Shown here: one piece after another, positions 43,622 through 53,451 of the stretch
How the letters are laid out: each line of letters begins with the position of its first letter
Position numbering within the stretch: position 1 is the first letter of the stretch
Source: Selenomonas sp.
GTDB lineage: Bacteria; Bacillota; Negativicutes; Selenomonadales; Selenomonadaceae
Length of the DNA: 64,000 nt
NCBI GenBank assembly: GCA_022482925.1
Contig: JAKVOG010000002.1
Location: 248,001-312,000 of the forward strand
Direction: 5' to 3'
Notes under the pieces: model-generated
Database searches by the model: none
Seen by the model: the letters and a program-made list of their open reading frames with translations, nothing else
What the model was told of the DNA's origin: nothing
Program-made: the position numbers and the translations under genes

Positions 43622-44338
43622 ATGGCAGATGAACGACTGATCGCCGCTCTGGACTTCCACACGATGGAAGACGTGCGTGCGCTTGTCAATAAGTTGGGCG
43701 ATAGTGTCTCCTATTATAAAGTCGGTATGGAGCTTTTCTATAGTGTCGGCGGTGAGGTGGTTACCTGGCTGCGGGCTCAGGGCAAGGATGTATTCCTTGA
43801 CCTGAAGCTCCATGATATCCCGAATACCGTAGCGGGGGGGCTCTGTTCCCTTATGGGACTGGGGGCTTCAATGCTCAATGTCCATGCCAGCGGTGGTTAT
43901 ACGATGATGCAGACGGCGGCAGATCGTCTGCATGAGGAAGCGGCAAGACGGAATGTTCCCTGCCCGAAGCTGATTGCCGTTACGGTCCTGACCAGTATCG
44001 ATCAGGATGACTGGGACGGGATTGGTCAGGCCTTGCCGATAAAATCTGCAGTCGTGCGCTGGGCAAAACTGGCCCGCAAGGCAGGACTGGATGGTGTCGT
44101 AGCCTCGCCACAGGAAGCAGCGCTCATTCGCGAGGCCTGCGGTCCGGATTTCCTGATCGTGACACCGGGCGTACGTCCGGCCGGCTCAGCCGTGAACGAT
44201 CAGAGCCGCATCGCCACACCAGCTGCAGCCCTGCAGCGCGGTGCCAGTCATCTGGTCATCGGCCGCCCAATCCGCGCCGCTGAAGATCCGCGGCAAGCTG
44301 CTTTAGCGATTTTAAAAGAAATGGAGACAATGAAATAA
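43622..44338 (+). CDS. pyrF: Orotidine-5'-phosphate decarboxylase
   Basis: LIAALDFHTMEDVRALVNKLG; DVFLDLKLHDIPNTVAGG; TPGVRP. Confidence 0.96.
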   Translation: MADERLIAALDFHTMEDVRALVNKLGDSVSYYKVGMELFYSVGGEVVTWLRAQGKDVFLDLKLHDIPNTVAGGLCSLMGLGASMLNVHASGGYTMMQTAADRLHEEAARRNVPCPKLIAVTVLTSIDQDDWDGIGQALPIKSAVVRWAKLARKAGLDGVVASPQEAALIREACGPDFLIVTPGVRPAGSAVNDQSRIATPAAALQRGASHLVIGRPIRAAEDPRQAALAILKEMETMK

Positions 44339-44917
44339 ATGACGGAACAGGAAGTAAAAGATTTACTGATCAAGACGAATGCCATCATGAATGGACATTT
44401 CCTGCTGACCTCCGGTCTGCACAGTCCGCATTATGTGGAGAAGTTCAATGTGCTGCAGCATCCGAAATATACTCAGCAGCTTTGTGAAGCCATGGCAGAG
44501 AAATTCAAGGATGCCGGGATTGAGACGGTCGTCGGTCCGGTGACCGGCGGCATCCTGCTGGCTCATGAGACGGGCAAGGCTCTCGGAACACGTGCAATCT
44601 TCACGGAGCGCGTGGACGGCAAGATGACCTTTCGCCGCGGATTCTCCCTGCATGAGGGCGAGCGCGTGCTTATCGTTGAGGATATCGTCACCACGGGCGG
44701 TTCCATCAAGGAAGTCATCGATGTAGTCAAGGCTCATGGCGGCATCCCGGTAGCGGTCAGCATGCTGGTTGACCGCAGTGGTGGCAAGGTCAGCTTCGGG
44801 GATGTTCCCTGCACGGCTCTGCTCCATCTGAACGTTGAAACGTACCAGCCATCCGAATGCCCACTCTGCAAACAGGGCGTTCCCATGACAAAACGTGGCA
44901 GCACAGGAAAACACTGA
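44339..44917 (+). CDS. pyrE: Orotate phosphoribosyltransferase
   Basis: HFLLTSGLHSPHYVEKF; GPVTGGILLAHE; VLIVEDIVTTGGSIKEVID. Confidence 0.96.
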   Translation: MTEQEVKDLLIKTNAIMNGHFLLTSGLHSPHYVEKFNVLQHPKYTQQLCEAMAEKFKDAGIETVVGPVTGGILLAHETGKALGTRAIFTERVDGKMTFRRGFSLHEGERVLIVEDIVTTGGSIKEVIDVVKAHGGIPVAVSMLVDRSGGKVSFGDVPCTALLHLNVETYQPSECPLCKQGVPMTKRGSTGKH

Positions 44918-44945
44918 GCCTGTACGCTGTACTATTCTGATCAAA

Positions 44946-44980
44946 CCGATGCCGCTTGAATGGCATCGGTTTTTGTCGTA
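44946..44980 (+). terminator. Intrinsic terminator after pyr operon
   Basis: ccgatgccgcttgaatggcatcggtttttgt. Confidence 0.8.
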
Positions 44981-45024
44981 TAATTTAAGAGTTACGAATA
45001 ACAGGATCGAGGCAGGTGAGCAGC

Positions 45025-45753
45025 ATGAAAGATGAGACGATTGAACGGGTCCGGCAGGAGACCGGTGACTGGCAGTATATGCAGGATCTCCCCGAGGAAT
45101 GGCATGGGTTCTCACTGGACAGGACGGCTGCCATCGGCAAGGATATGTATACGCTGTACCGCTATTTCAATGAGGAACTGCATAAGAGCGTGACGGTCTA
45201 TTTTCACGAGGAAACCAATGAATACAAGGTCTGTCTGAAGATTGGCCTGATCGAGTTCTGCCGGATCGAGTTCATTACTCCCAGCCTGTCCGTGTTCGAA
45301 GATCTGCTGAACAAGCAGTTCGATCAGCTGCTGCTGGATATGGTGGAATTCAATCCGAAGACACTCAGCAGCATTGCCCATGATAAGGGAATCACGACCT
45401 GGGAGGTCGGAAAGAAGCTGCCGGAAACACTGGAAGGTTTTACGCTCTATATCCATCCGGCTCAGCCAGTGAAGATCAATAACGGTTCGTATATCATCAT
45501 TGATTATGTGGACTTTTCGCTCGAAAGCAGCTTTACGGTCTATTACAATATCTACCGGGATGAATTCTTCGCGGAGGCACGTATCTGGAATATCCCGGAC
45601 GTAAATTATGATTTTGATTCCAATGAACTGACGGAATTGGAAGAGAAGCTCCATGACCGGATGATTCCCCGCCTGAAGCAGGTCCGCAGCTGGGCTGAGC
45701 AGCAGGCTGCGGAACGGAAACAGAAGGAAGCAAAGGAGAAGGAAAACGCGTGA
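45025..45753 (+). CDS. Conserved hypothetical protein, translationally coupled to the next gene
   Basis: No recognised motif; 242 aa acidic soluble protein; stop overlaps start of 45750. Confidence 0.6.
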   Translation: MKDETIERVRQETGDWQYMQDLPEEWHGFSLDRTAAIGKDMYTLYRYFNEELHKSVTVYFHEETNEYKVCLKIGLIEFCRIEFITPSLSVFEDLLNKQFDQLLLDMVEFNPKTLSSIAHDKGITTWEVGKKLPETLEGFTLYIHPAQPVKINNGSYIIIDYVDFSLESSFTVYYNIYRDEFFAEARIWNIPDVNYDFDSNELTELEEKLHDRMIPRLKQVRSWAEQQAAERKQKEAKEKENA

Positions 45754-46751
45754 TTATTATCGATAAGGCAATTCTGCACATTTTGGATTTCAATTCAGGG
45801 ATGACCGTCTACTCAGATGAGGAGCTGACCATACAGGACAGCATCGAGACCTTCCTCCTGAAGCACATCGAGAAATCCTGGGGCAGTCAGGAAGCCAAAC
45901 CGGGAACGTTCTATGATGACAGTTCCTTCCAGAAGATGATGGGCGAATATCTCGCCGGTGATATGAGTTTTGTCCCGTTCTCCAAAGCCGTTACGCATAT
46001 GCTCGAAGATGCCTTCACCCATGCCGAAGAGATGGCATCGGCAGATGTTATCGTGGCCGATGTGCGCATCGATGACCAGCGCCAGATTGCGGTGTTCAAA
46101 TCGAACAGCCATATCGGCTATACGCATCAGGTCAACCAGACCGAAAACGGCATCAAGAACGAGATCATCAATCATTATTCCATCATGCCGAACCTGACCC
46201 AGAAGATGGATGAATTCGCGTTCATCAATACCGAAACAAAGGCGATCTCGGTCAATTCGAAGAAGTATACCATCGATGGCAACTCCATCTACGTGTTCCC
46301 GGAGATCCTGCTGGAATGCAGTCTCGCGCCTTCACCGAAGGAGGCCATCAAGAATCTGAGCAAGACGGCTGCCAAGGTGGCCGAAGCCTATGGGCAGGAC
46401 AAGGTAAGCACGGAAGCGGCGGTCAAGAGCTATGTGGCCGAAAACATGCAGGAAAGCGATGAACTTGACCTGGTGGATGCCGGCAAGGAGATTTTTCGGG
46501 AGAATCCGGCCATGCAGGCTGATTTCGACAACGCCATCAAGGATGCCGGTTTTACGGAACCGGTCAAGATGGACCAGGAAGCCACCATCAAGAAAGTATG
46601 CAAGCATAAGCTCAAGACCGATACCGGCATTGAGCTGACCATACCGACGGATTACTTCGATAACACGGAATATGTGGAGTTCAATAACAATGATGACGGC
46701 ACACTGTCCATCACGCTCAAGCATATCGCCAATATTGTCAATCGCGGGTAA
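45750..46751 (+). CDS. Nucleoid-associated protein (NdpA/YejK-like)
   Basis: IDKAILHILDFNSGMTVYSDEEL... FVPFSKAVTHMLEDAFTHAEEMASADVIVADVRIDDQRQIAVFKSNSHIGYTHQV. Confidence 0.75.
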   Translation: MIIIDKAILHILDFNSGMTVYSDEELTIQDSIETFLLKHIEKSWGSQEAKPGTFYDDSSFQKMMGEYLAGDMSFVPFSKAVTHMLEDAFTHAEEMASADVIVADVRIDDQRQIAVFKSNSHIGYTHQVNQTENGIKNEIINHYSIMPNLTQKMDEFAFINTETKAISVNSKKYTIDGNSIYVFPEILLECSLAPSPKEAIKNLSKTAAKVAEAYGQDKVSTEAAVKSYVAENMQESDELDLVDAGKEIFRENPAMQADFDNAIKDAGFTEPVKMDQEATIKKVCKHKLKTDTGIELTIPTDYFDNTEYVEFNNNDDGTLSITLKHIANIVNRG

Positions 46752-46778
46752 TGACTCCGTCAAAGAAAAGGAGAATCT

Positions 46779-48585
46779 ATGCAGGTCAATGGTGATTTAG
46801 GAAACATCAAAACCTACCTATTGAAGGAACTCGAGGACCTCTATACACTCAGCGTTCCGATTGGTCAGCTGTCGACGCATGAGCTGAATGAACGCATGCT
46901 GGCAATCACGGATATACTGGACCGCGAAGTAGCGGTCTATATGAATCGTCAGGGCAAGATCGTACAGGTGTCACTCGGTGATGCGGATACCGTCGATCTG
47001 CCGGAAGTCCAGCGCCAGGCGCGCTCGGAGCACAGTCTGTCGGGCATCCGCTGCGTACACACACATCCCAGCGGGGATGTACGCCTGAGCGAGCCGGATC
47101 TTTCCTCGCTGCGCCGGCTGCGTTTTGACTGCATGGCCGCGATTGGACGACAGGATGGCAAGATCATCGGCAGTATGGGCTTCTTTACCGGCGACCTGCA
47201 GGAAGACGGGACGCCGGTGCTCTCGGTCTATGGTCCGGCCACAGAAAAGATACTTGACCAGATCAACCTCAATATGCTGATCACGGTCGTCAACAAGAAG
47301 CTCAATGCCCTGACCACCAAAAGTACGGCGGACTGATGAGGAACGTGCAATCCTGGCCGGGGTGGAGCGTACGGGCATGCGCTCTGGCCCTATCGAGGAA
47401 TCCATGGCCGAGCTGGAACGTCTGGCGGATACGGCTGGTGCGGTCATTGTTGGCCGATTCACGCAGCGCAAGGAAAAACCGGATGCCGCCCTTTTTCTGG
47501 GCAAAGGCAAGGTTTCCGAGATTGCGATGGAAATCCAGAATACGGGATGCCACGCTGCTGATCCTCGATGATGAGCTGACGCCGTCCCAGCAGCATAATC
47601 TGGAACAGATCCTCGGCATCAAGGTCATTGACCGTACGGCTCTGATCCTGGATATCTTTGCGCAGCGGGCTCGCTCGCGTGAAGGCAAACTGCAGGTCGA
47701 GCTGGCACAGCTCAAGTACAACCTGCCACGTCTGGGCGGGCAGGGCCTGGTCCTGTCCCGCCTTGGCGGCGGCATCGGTACGCGCGGACCGGGTGAGACC
47801 AAGCTGGAGGTAGACCGTCGCCGTATCTATACGAAGATACATGACATCGAGCGCCAGATCGAGGGCCTGCGCAAGAACCGCAGCCTGCACCGGACCCGGC
47901 GCAAGGAATCACGCATTCCGCTCGTGGCCCTGGTAGGCTATACCAATGCCGGAAAGTCAACGCTGCTCAATAAGCTCACGGATTCGGCCGTATTTGCAGA
48001 AGATAAGCTGTTTGCCACGCTGGATCCGACGACGCGGCATCTGGTCCTGCCGGAAAAGCAGGAGATCCTGCTGACAGACACGGTCGGTTTCATCCAGAAA
48101 CTGCCCCATACGCTGGTTACGGCGTTCTGGGCTACGCTGGAAGAAGTCCAGGAAGCCGACCTGCTGCTGCATGTCGTGGACTGCAGCAATGAGAATTACG
48201 AGCAGCAGATCGAGGCCGTCATCGAAGTTCTCAAGGAACTGAAAGCAGAAGACAAACCAACGCTGTTCGTATTCAACAAGGTGGACCGTATCGCCAGTCC
48301 CCATCTGCGTGAGCAGATGATGCATGACCGGGAAGCGGTCTGCATTTCAGCTGCTACCGGGGAGAATCTGGATGAGCTTCAGCAGAAGATCGAAAGTTTC
48401 TTCCAGGAAAGCCAGGTCCAGATGACCCTGCTGGTTCCGTTTCCAGGATGGTGGTGTCATCACGAAACTGCATGCGCTCAACGCTGTTCGGGAGACCGAA
48501 TATGTCGCCGAAGGGACTCAGGCTGCTCGTCAGCCTGCCGCTCTCAGAGAAAGATCGTTTCATTCCCTATCAGATAAAGGAGTAA
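46779..48585 (+). CDS. hflX: GTPase HflX with N-terminal JAMM/RadC-like extension; four +1 frameshifts
   Basis: N-domain SGIRCVHTHPSGDVRLSEPDLSSL; VERTGMRSGPIEESMAELERLADTAGA; GGIGTRGPGETKLEVDRRRI; LVGYTNAGKSTLLNKL; extra bases at ccaaaagt, acgggatg, cgtttcc, gactcagg. Confidence 0.88.
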
Positions 48586-48592
48586 GTATAAA

Positions 48593-49837
48593 TTGCCATT
48601 TTCTAAGAAGATCATGGACCTCAAGCAAGTGGTCCTGAAAGAATCCCAGCCGTTGTTCAATCACGTGGATGAAGTCGCCGAAGTCAATACGCTCAAGGTG
48701 CTTGACGCCATGCGTGAATGCAAGGTTTCAGAAGCGCATTTCAATACGACATCCGGCTATGCCTATGATGATATCGGTCGCAGCAAGCTCGAGGAGCTCT
48801 ATGCGAAGATCTTCGGCGCTGAGCGTGCGCTGGTACGGACGCAGTTCGTCTCAGGGACGCACGCGCTGGCTACGGTGCTTTTCGGCATCCTGCGTCCGGG
48901 CGATGAGCTCGTTTCGCTGACGGGCAAACCGTATGATACCATGCAGACGGTCATCGGCTACGACAACCCGAGCCCGGGTTCCCTCAAAGAGTTCGGTGTG
49001 CTCTATAATGAGCTGCCGATGGTTGATGGCAAGGTGGATATGGCGGGCATTAAGTCGGTCATCACGGAGCATACGAAAATGGTAGAGATCCAGCGTTCCC
49101 GTGGCTACAGCATGCGGAATCCGCTGTCCATCGAGGATATCCGGTCCATCACGGCTGAAGTTCACCGGATCAAACCGGACTGTGTCTGCTTTGTCGATAA
49201 CTGCTATGGTGAGTTTGTCGACACGCTGGAGCCGACGCAGGTGGGAGCCGATATCATGGCGGGATCGCTCATCAAAAATCCAGGCGGTGGACTGGCACCA
49301 ACTGGCGGCTATATCGTCGGCCGGGACAAGCTGGTCGAACTGGCTTCCTATCGCCTGACGGCACCGGGAATGGGGGATGAGCTGGGTGCGAGCCTGGCCA
49401 ATAACCGTCTGCTCTTCCAGGGGCTTTTCCTTGCGCCGCATGTCGTTGCGCAGGCAATCAAAGGCGCCTTGTTCGCTGCTGGTATGTTTGCTAACCTGGG
49501 TTACAAGACGCTGCCGCTGCCGACAGATGTCCGGGGCGATATCATCCAGGCCATTGAGCTCGGTACGGCAGAGAAAATGGTGGCATTCTGTGGCGGCATT
49601 CAGAAATATTCGCCGGTGGATTCGTATGCGGCACCGGAGCCATGGGATATGCCGGGCTATGCGGATAAGATCATCATGGCTGCCGGTACGTTCGTCCAGG
49701 GAGCTTCGATTGAGTTCAGTGCTGATGGACCGATGCGGGCACCATACAATGTCTACCTTCAGGGTGGACTGACGATGGAACATGCCATGATTGGGATCAT
49801 GGGAGCAGCACAGGCCATCGAAGATCTGGATCAATAA
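48593..49837 (+). CDS. Methionine gamma-lyase family (aluminium-resistance/YnbB-like) PLP protein
   Basis: TTSGYAYDDIGRSKLEELYAKIFGAERALVRTQFVSGTHALATVLFGILRPGDEL; CFVDNCYGEFVDTLEPTQVGADIMAGSLIKNPGGGLAPTGGYI. Confidence 0.92.
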   Translation: MPFSKKIMDLKQVVLKESQPLFNHVDEVAEVNTLKVLDAMRECKVSEAHFNTTSGYAYDDIGRSKLEELYAKIFGAERALVRTQFVSGTHALATVLFGILRPGDELVSLTGKPYDTMQTVIGYDNPSPGSLKEFGVLYNELPMVDGKVDMAGIKSVITEHTKMVEIQRSRGYSMRNPLSIEDIRSITAEVHRIKPDCVCFVDNCYGEFVDTLEPTQVGADIMAGSLIKNPGGGLAPTGGYIVGRDKLVELASYRLTAPGMGDELGASLANNRLLFQGLFLAPHVVAQAIKGALFAAGMFANLGYKTLPLPTDVRGDIIQAIELGTAEKMVAFCGGIQKYSPVDSYAAPEPWDMPGYADKIIMAAGTFVQGASIEFSADGPMRAPYNVYLQGGLTMEHAMIGIMGAAQAIEDLDQ

Positions 49838-49864
49838 CGCATATTGAATAATTATACCCATAGA

Positions 49865-49902
49865 AAAAGCCCATCAACCGGGAAAGTTGATGGGCTTTTG
49901 TA
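49865..49902. terminator. Terminator between convergent YnbB-like gene and lexA
   Basis: aaaagcccatcaaccgggaaagttgatgggctttt. Confidence 0.9.
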
Positions 49903-49913
49903 TCCGATATATC

Positions 49914-50534
49914 TTACATCTGACGATAGATGCCGATTACCTTGCCAAGGACATTGACATTCTTTTCATAGAATGGCTTCATGTGGTCGTTTTCCGGCTG
50001 TAGACGGATGCAGTCTTTTTCGTGATAGATGCGTTTGACCGTAGCGCCTTCTTCATCGACGAGGGCAACAACGATCTCGCCGTCATTGGCGGAGTCCTGA
50101 TGTTTGACCATGACATAGTCGCCATCGTAGATGCCGGCATTGATCATGCTCTCACCGGAAACCTTCAGCATGAAAGTCTCATCCGTCGTTCCGAGCAGAC
50201 CCTGCGGGAACGAATAGACATCCTGAACGTTCTGTTCGGCGAGGATTGGCTGTCCGGCAGTAACGGTACCAACAAGAGGTACCGGGATATTCTTACCCCA
50301 TGGTTTCTCGTCAAGGATATCGATGGCACGGGGCTTGGTAGGATCGCGTTTGATCAGCCCGTTCTCTTCCAGACGGGAGAGATATCCGTGGACTGTCGAG
50401 CTGGACTTCAGACCAACCGCCTTGCCAATTTCACGAACCGATGGCGGATAGCCTTTTTCAAGCAGAAAGGCTTTGATATATTGAAAGATCTCTTTCTGGC
50501 GTTCACCGGAAGTCTGCGTTTTACGCATATTCAC
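49914..50534 (-). CDS. lexA: LexA repressor
   Basis: SGERQKEIFQYIKAFLLEKGYPPSVREIGKAVGLKSSSTVHGYLSRLEENGLI; GTVTAGQPILAEQN; KVSGESMINAGIYDGDYVMVK. Confidence 0.97.
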   Translation of the reverse strand: MNMRKTQTSGERQKEIFQYIKAFLLEKGYPPSVREIGKAVGLKSSSTVHGYLSRLEENGLIKRDPTKPRAIDILDEKPWGKNIPVPLVGTVTAGQPILAEQNVQDVYSFPQGLLGTTDETFMLKVSGESMINAGIYDGDYVMVKHQDSANDGEIVVALVDEEGATVKRIYHEKDCIRLQPENDHMKPFYEKNVNVLGKVIGIYRQM

Positions 50535-50777
50535 TGCCCCCTAACAACGTAATTAATCTACTATGGCTGTATTATACCACATGTATGTTCTCTATAAAAT
50601 ATATTTTCGAAAATTTGTTTGATTTTTTTGCTTTTATTGACGTTATGTGGTATTCGATAATTATCCATAAAGTCAAAGCAGGATTTTTCCTATATGTGAC
50701 GAATTAAATAAATGTGTATGTAAAATCTGTGCAAAATAGGAAATTCACTAAATTTATTATAGGAGTGATTAACCATC

Positions 50778-51938
50778 ATGATGTCATTGAAGACCAATCA
50801 GCGATTGGTGGCACTGGATGTTTTTCGCGGTCTGGCTATTGTTTGTATGATCCTGGTCAATGGGCTGCCGGAGTTTGAGCATGCCTATCCACAGTTGCTC
50901 CATTCTGAATGGTCTGGTCTGACGGTAGCAGACCTGGCCTTCCCGGGGTTTGTATTTGCTATGGGGGCAGCCGGAGCACTTTGGTTTCCACGTCATCAGC
51001 GTGATCGTGTGGCAGCCAGGTTTGGCATAATTTTCAGGCGTTCTCTGTTACTGTTCCTGCTGGGATTGGTGCTGAATCAGCTGCCAATCCTGTTCAGTCA
51101 CTTATTGACTCCGGAGCTGGTCACAGCACCATTAGGGCAGGAAATAATGGAACACGGTCGTGTCCTGGGCGTGCTGCAGCGTCTGGGATTGGTTTATTTT
51201 TTTGGTATGCTGCTCTGCTGGTGGCTGGAAAGTGAACGCATGATTGCTGCGATGGCTTTTGCCCTGCTGGCGGTATACTCGTTATGTTTCCATTTATATG
51301 CAGTGGAAGCACCGTTTAGTCCTGATATGAACATCAGCATGTTGATTGATGGTCTATTCCCCGGACCAGCACATTGCTATCTGAATGCGCATTTCGATCC
51401 TGAGGGGCTGTATGGTACGATTTCTGCAACTGCTTCGATGATGTTCGGACAACTGGCAGGCCGACGGCTGAGCACGACTAATGCGCCAACATTTGAGCGG
51501 GTGGCAGGACTGTTTGTCTATGGAGCGATTTTTCTGGCAGCTGGCTGGCTCTGGAGTACGGTGGACCTCATCAGTAAACCGCTTTGGACGGCTCCCTATG
51601 TATTGCTTACCAGCGGAATCTTCATGTTCCTGATCGGATTCCTGCAGATTGGATTCAGTCTGATGCCAGGCCTTATGGGGGGGCTGCTCAGCCCGTGCAA
51701 GGCATTTGGTATGAATGCCTTGTTCATGTTTGTCATCCCCGATCGGGTGCTTGTATTCTTATGGACAATTCCTTATCCATCTGTAGAGCATCCATTTTAT
51801 CCCTGGGTATGGGAATGTACGGTAAAAGGAATCGTTGACCTGCCGTTCAGCATCTTGTTATTCGACATTTTATGGCTGCTTTGCTGGCTGCCAATCGTGC
51901 AGTTCCTGAATAACCGTCATATTTTCATCAAAGTTTGA
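50778..51938 (+). CDS. Multi-TM acyltransferase of the COG4299 / heparan-alpha-glucosaminide N-acetyltransferase type
   Basis: RLVALDVFRGLAIVCMILVN, LTVADLAFPGFVFAMGAA, GLLSPCKAFGMNALFMFV. Confidence 0.85.
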   Translation: MMSLKTNQRLVALDVFRGLAIVCMILVNGLPEFEHAYPQLLHSEWSGLTVADLAFPGFVFAMGAAGALWFPRHQRDRVAARFGIIFRRSLLLFLLGLVLNQLPILFSHLLTPELVTAPLGQEIMEHGRVLGVLQRLGLVYFFGMLLCWWLESERMIAAMAFALLAVYSLCFHLYAVEAPFSPDMNISMLIDGLFPGPAHCYLNAHFDPEGLYGTISATASMMFGQLAGRRLSTTNAPTFERVAGLFVYGAIFLAAGWLWSTVDLISKPLWTAPYVLLTSGIFMFLIGFLQIGFSLMPGLMGGLLSPCKAFGMNALFMFVIPDRVLVFLWTIPYPSVEHPFYPWVWECTVKGIVDLPFSILLFDILWLLCWLPIVQFLNNRHIFIKV

Positions 51939-51998
51939 TTTTTGGCTGTTATGATAGTATCTATACGTTAGGGATTAATGGAATCAGGGGAGTATTTT

Positions 51999-53435
51999 AT
52001 GACTTATACGGTATCGAAGATCCGCCGGCAGTTATTGCTTGGCATGCTGGGCGGTTTAACTATGATCATGGCAGGTGGCATACCGGCTGTAGTATCAGCG
52101 GCGCCGATTCCTTTGCGGGGCGTCGTGGAAGGATTTTATGGAACACCGTGGCAGCAGACGGAGCGGTTGGATATTTTGGCATTTTGTGGCAAACACCAGC
52201 TGAATGCCTATATCTATGCGCCTAAAGACGATCCTTATCATCGGGCAAAATGGCGTGAGCCGTATCCGGCGGATAAGATGGCGGAACTGAGCAGTCTGGT
52301 GCAGGCTGCAAAATCACAGAACGTGCGCTTCGTTTTTGCTGTATCGCCGGGCCTGGATGTTCATTTCTCCGGTTTAGCCGGTTATAAAGACAAGCTGGCT
52401 ATGGAGACGAAACTTTCGGCTATGTACGATCTTGGCGTCCGTGATTTTGCAATTTTCTTTGATGATATCAAAGAAAAGGATGGCAAAGGACAGGCGAAGT
52501 TCCTGAATTGGCTGGATGAGCATTTCATCAAGACACATCCGGGGACGGCATCGCTTATCACGGTTCCGACAGAGTATTTTTTTCAGGATATGCAGCAGAA
52601 TGGGACAATGAAATCCTATAGCTATGATTTTTCCACGACTTTATCACCGGATATTTTGGTCCTTTATACGGGTGAACAGGTAGTTGGCGAAGGCATCATG
52701 GATACGCAGCTGTCGGCTGCGGACCAGCTTTATGGCCGGAAGCTTGGCATCTGGTGGAATTATCCGGTTACCGATTACATGAAGAATAAGCTGGCACTGG
52801 GGCCAATCGAAAAATTGCCACGACAGGGAAACATTCCGGCTATTTTCTTTAATCCTATGGAACACGAGCAGCTGTCAAAGATTGCATTGGCTACCGGTGC
52901 CGATTATGCACTGGATCCGGCTGGCTATCAGCCGCAGCAGTCCTGGGAAAAAGCCATTCGTGAACAATATGGTGTGCTGGCACCAGCTATGCAGCAGGTA
53001 GCCGGGCAGTCTCAGCATCTTGAGAATAACTGGGCGAAGGTAGGACGCCCCGATGGGGCAGCTTTACGCAAATGCATGGATGCCTATTGGCAGGCTGCTG
53101 GTGACTCTCAGAAACAGCAAAAAGCCGCCCAGGAAGTCCGGCAGCAGCTGGAAAGTTTATCACAGTCCGTACAGCAGCTGCAGTCGGCATTGCCGGCGGC
53201 AACCCTGAAAGAATGCCAGCCACAGCTGCAGCAGCTGCTGCGGATCATTGCAGCGGATCAGAGCGGATTGGCATTGCTGAGTACCCACTCCCATAAGGCT
53301 GCTTCGTCAGACTTGCGTCAGACTTTTGAGAGCCAGCTGAGTGATGTCCGGGCACATGATAAAGAAGCAGTGATATCAGAAACTGCAGCGCGAGCCTTTC
53401 TGAATGAATTGGCGGCGGCTGCAGGTGTACAATAA
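51999..53435 (+). CDS. GH84-type beta-N-acetylglucosaminidase (secreted)
   Basis: Signal peptide; PLRGVVEGFYGTPWQQTERLDILAFCGKHQLNAYIYAPKDDPYHRAKWREPYP; FAIFFDDIKEKDG catalytic Asp pair. Confidence 0.92.
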   Translation: MTYTVSKIRRQLLLGMLGGLTMIMAGGIPAVVSAAPIPLRGVVEGFYGTPWQQTERLDILAFCGKHQLNAYIYAPKDDPYHRAKWREPYPADKMAELSSLVQAAKSQNVRFVFAVSPGLDVHFSGLAGYKDKLAMETKLSAMYDLGVRDFAIFFDDIKEKDGKGQAKFLNWLDEHFIKTHPGTASLITVPTEYFFQDMQQNGTMKSYSYDFSTTLSPDILVLYTGEQVVGEGIMDTQLSAADQLYGRKLGIWWNYPVTDYMKNKLALGPIEKLPRQGNIPAIFFNPMEHEQLSKIALATGADYALDPAGYQPQQSWEKAIREQYGVLAPAMQQVAGQSQHLENNWAKVGRPDGAALRKCMDAYWQAAGDSQKQQKAAQEVRQQLESLSQSVQQLQSALPAATLKECQPQLQQLLRIIAADQSGLALLSTHSHKAASSDLRQTFESQLSDVRAHDKEAVISETAARAFLNELAAAAGVQ

Positions 53436-53451
53436 GGAGAACCCAAAAACA

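Noticed and set aside
48851-49861. 336-aa minus-strand ORF opposite the methionine gamma-lyase family gene
   Set aside because: Antisense shadow ORF, no RBS or motif
50570-50600. LexA autoregulatory box (acatgtatgttc)
   Set aside because: Only the gttc half-site matches; the other half does not fit GAAC-N4-GTTC
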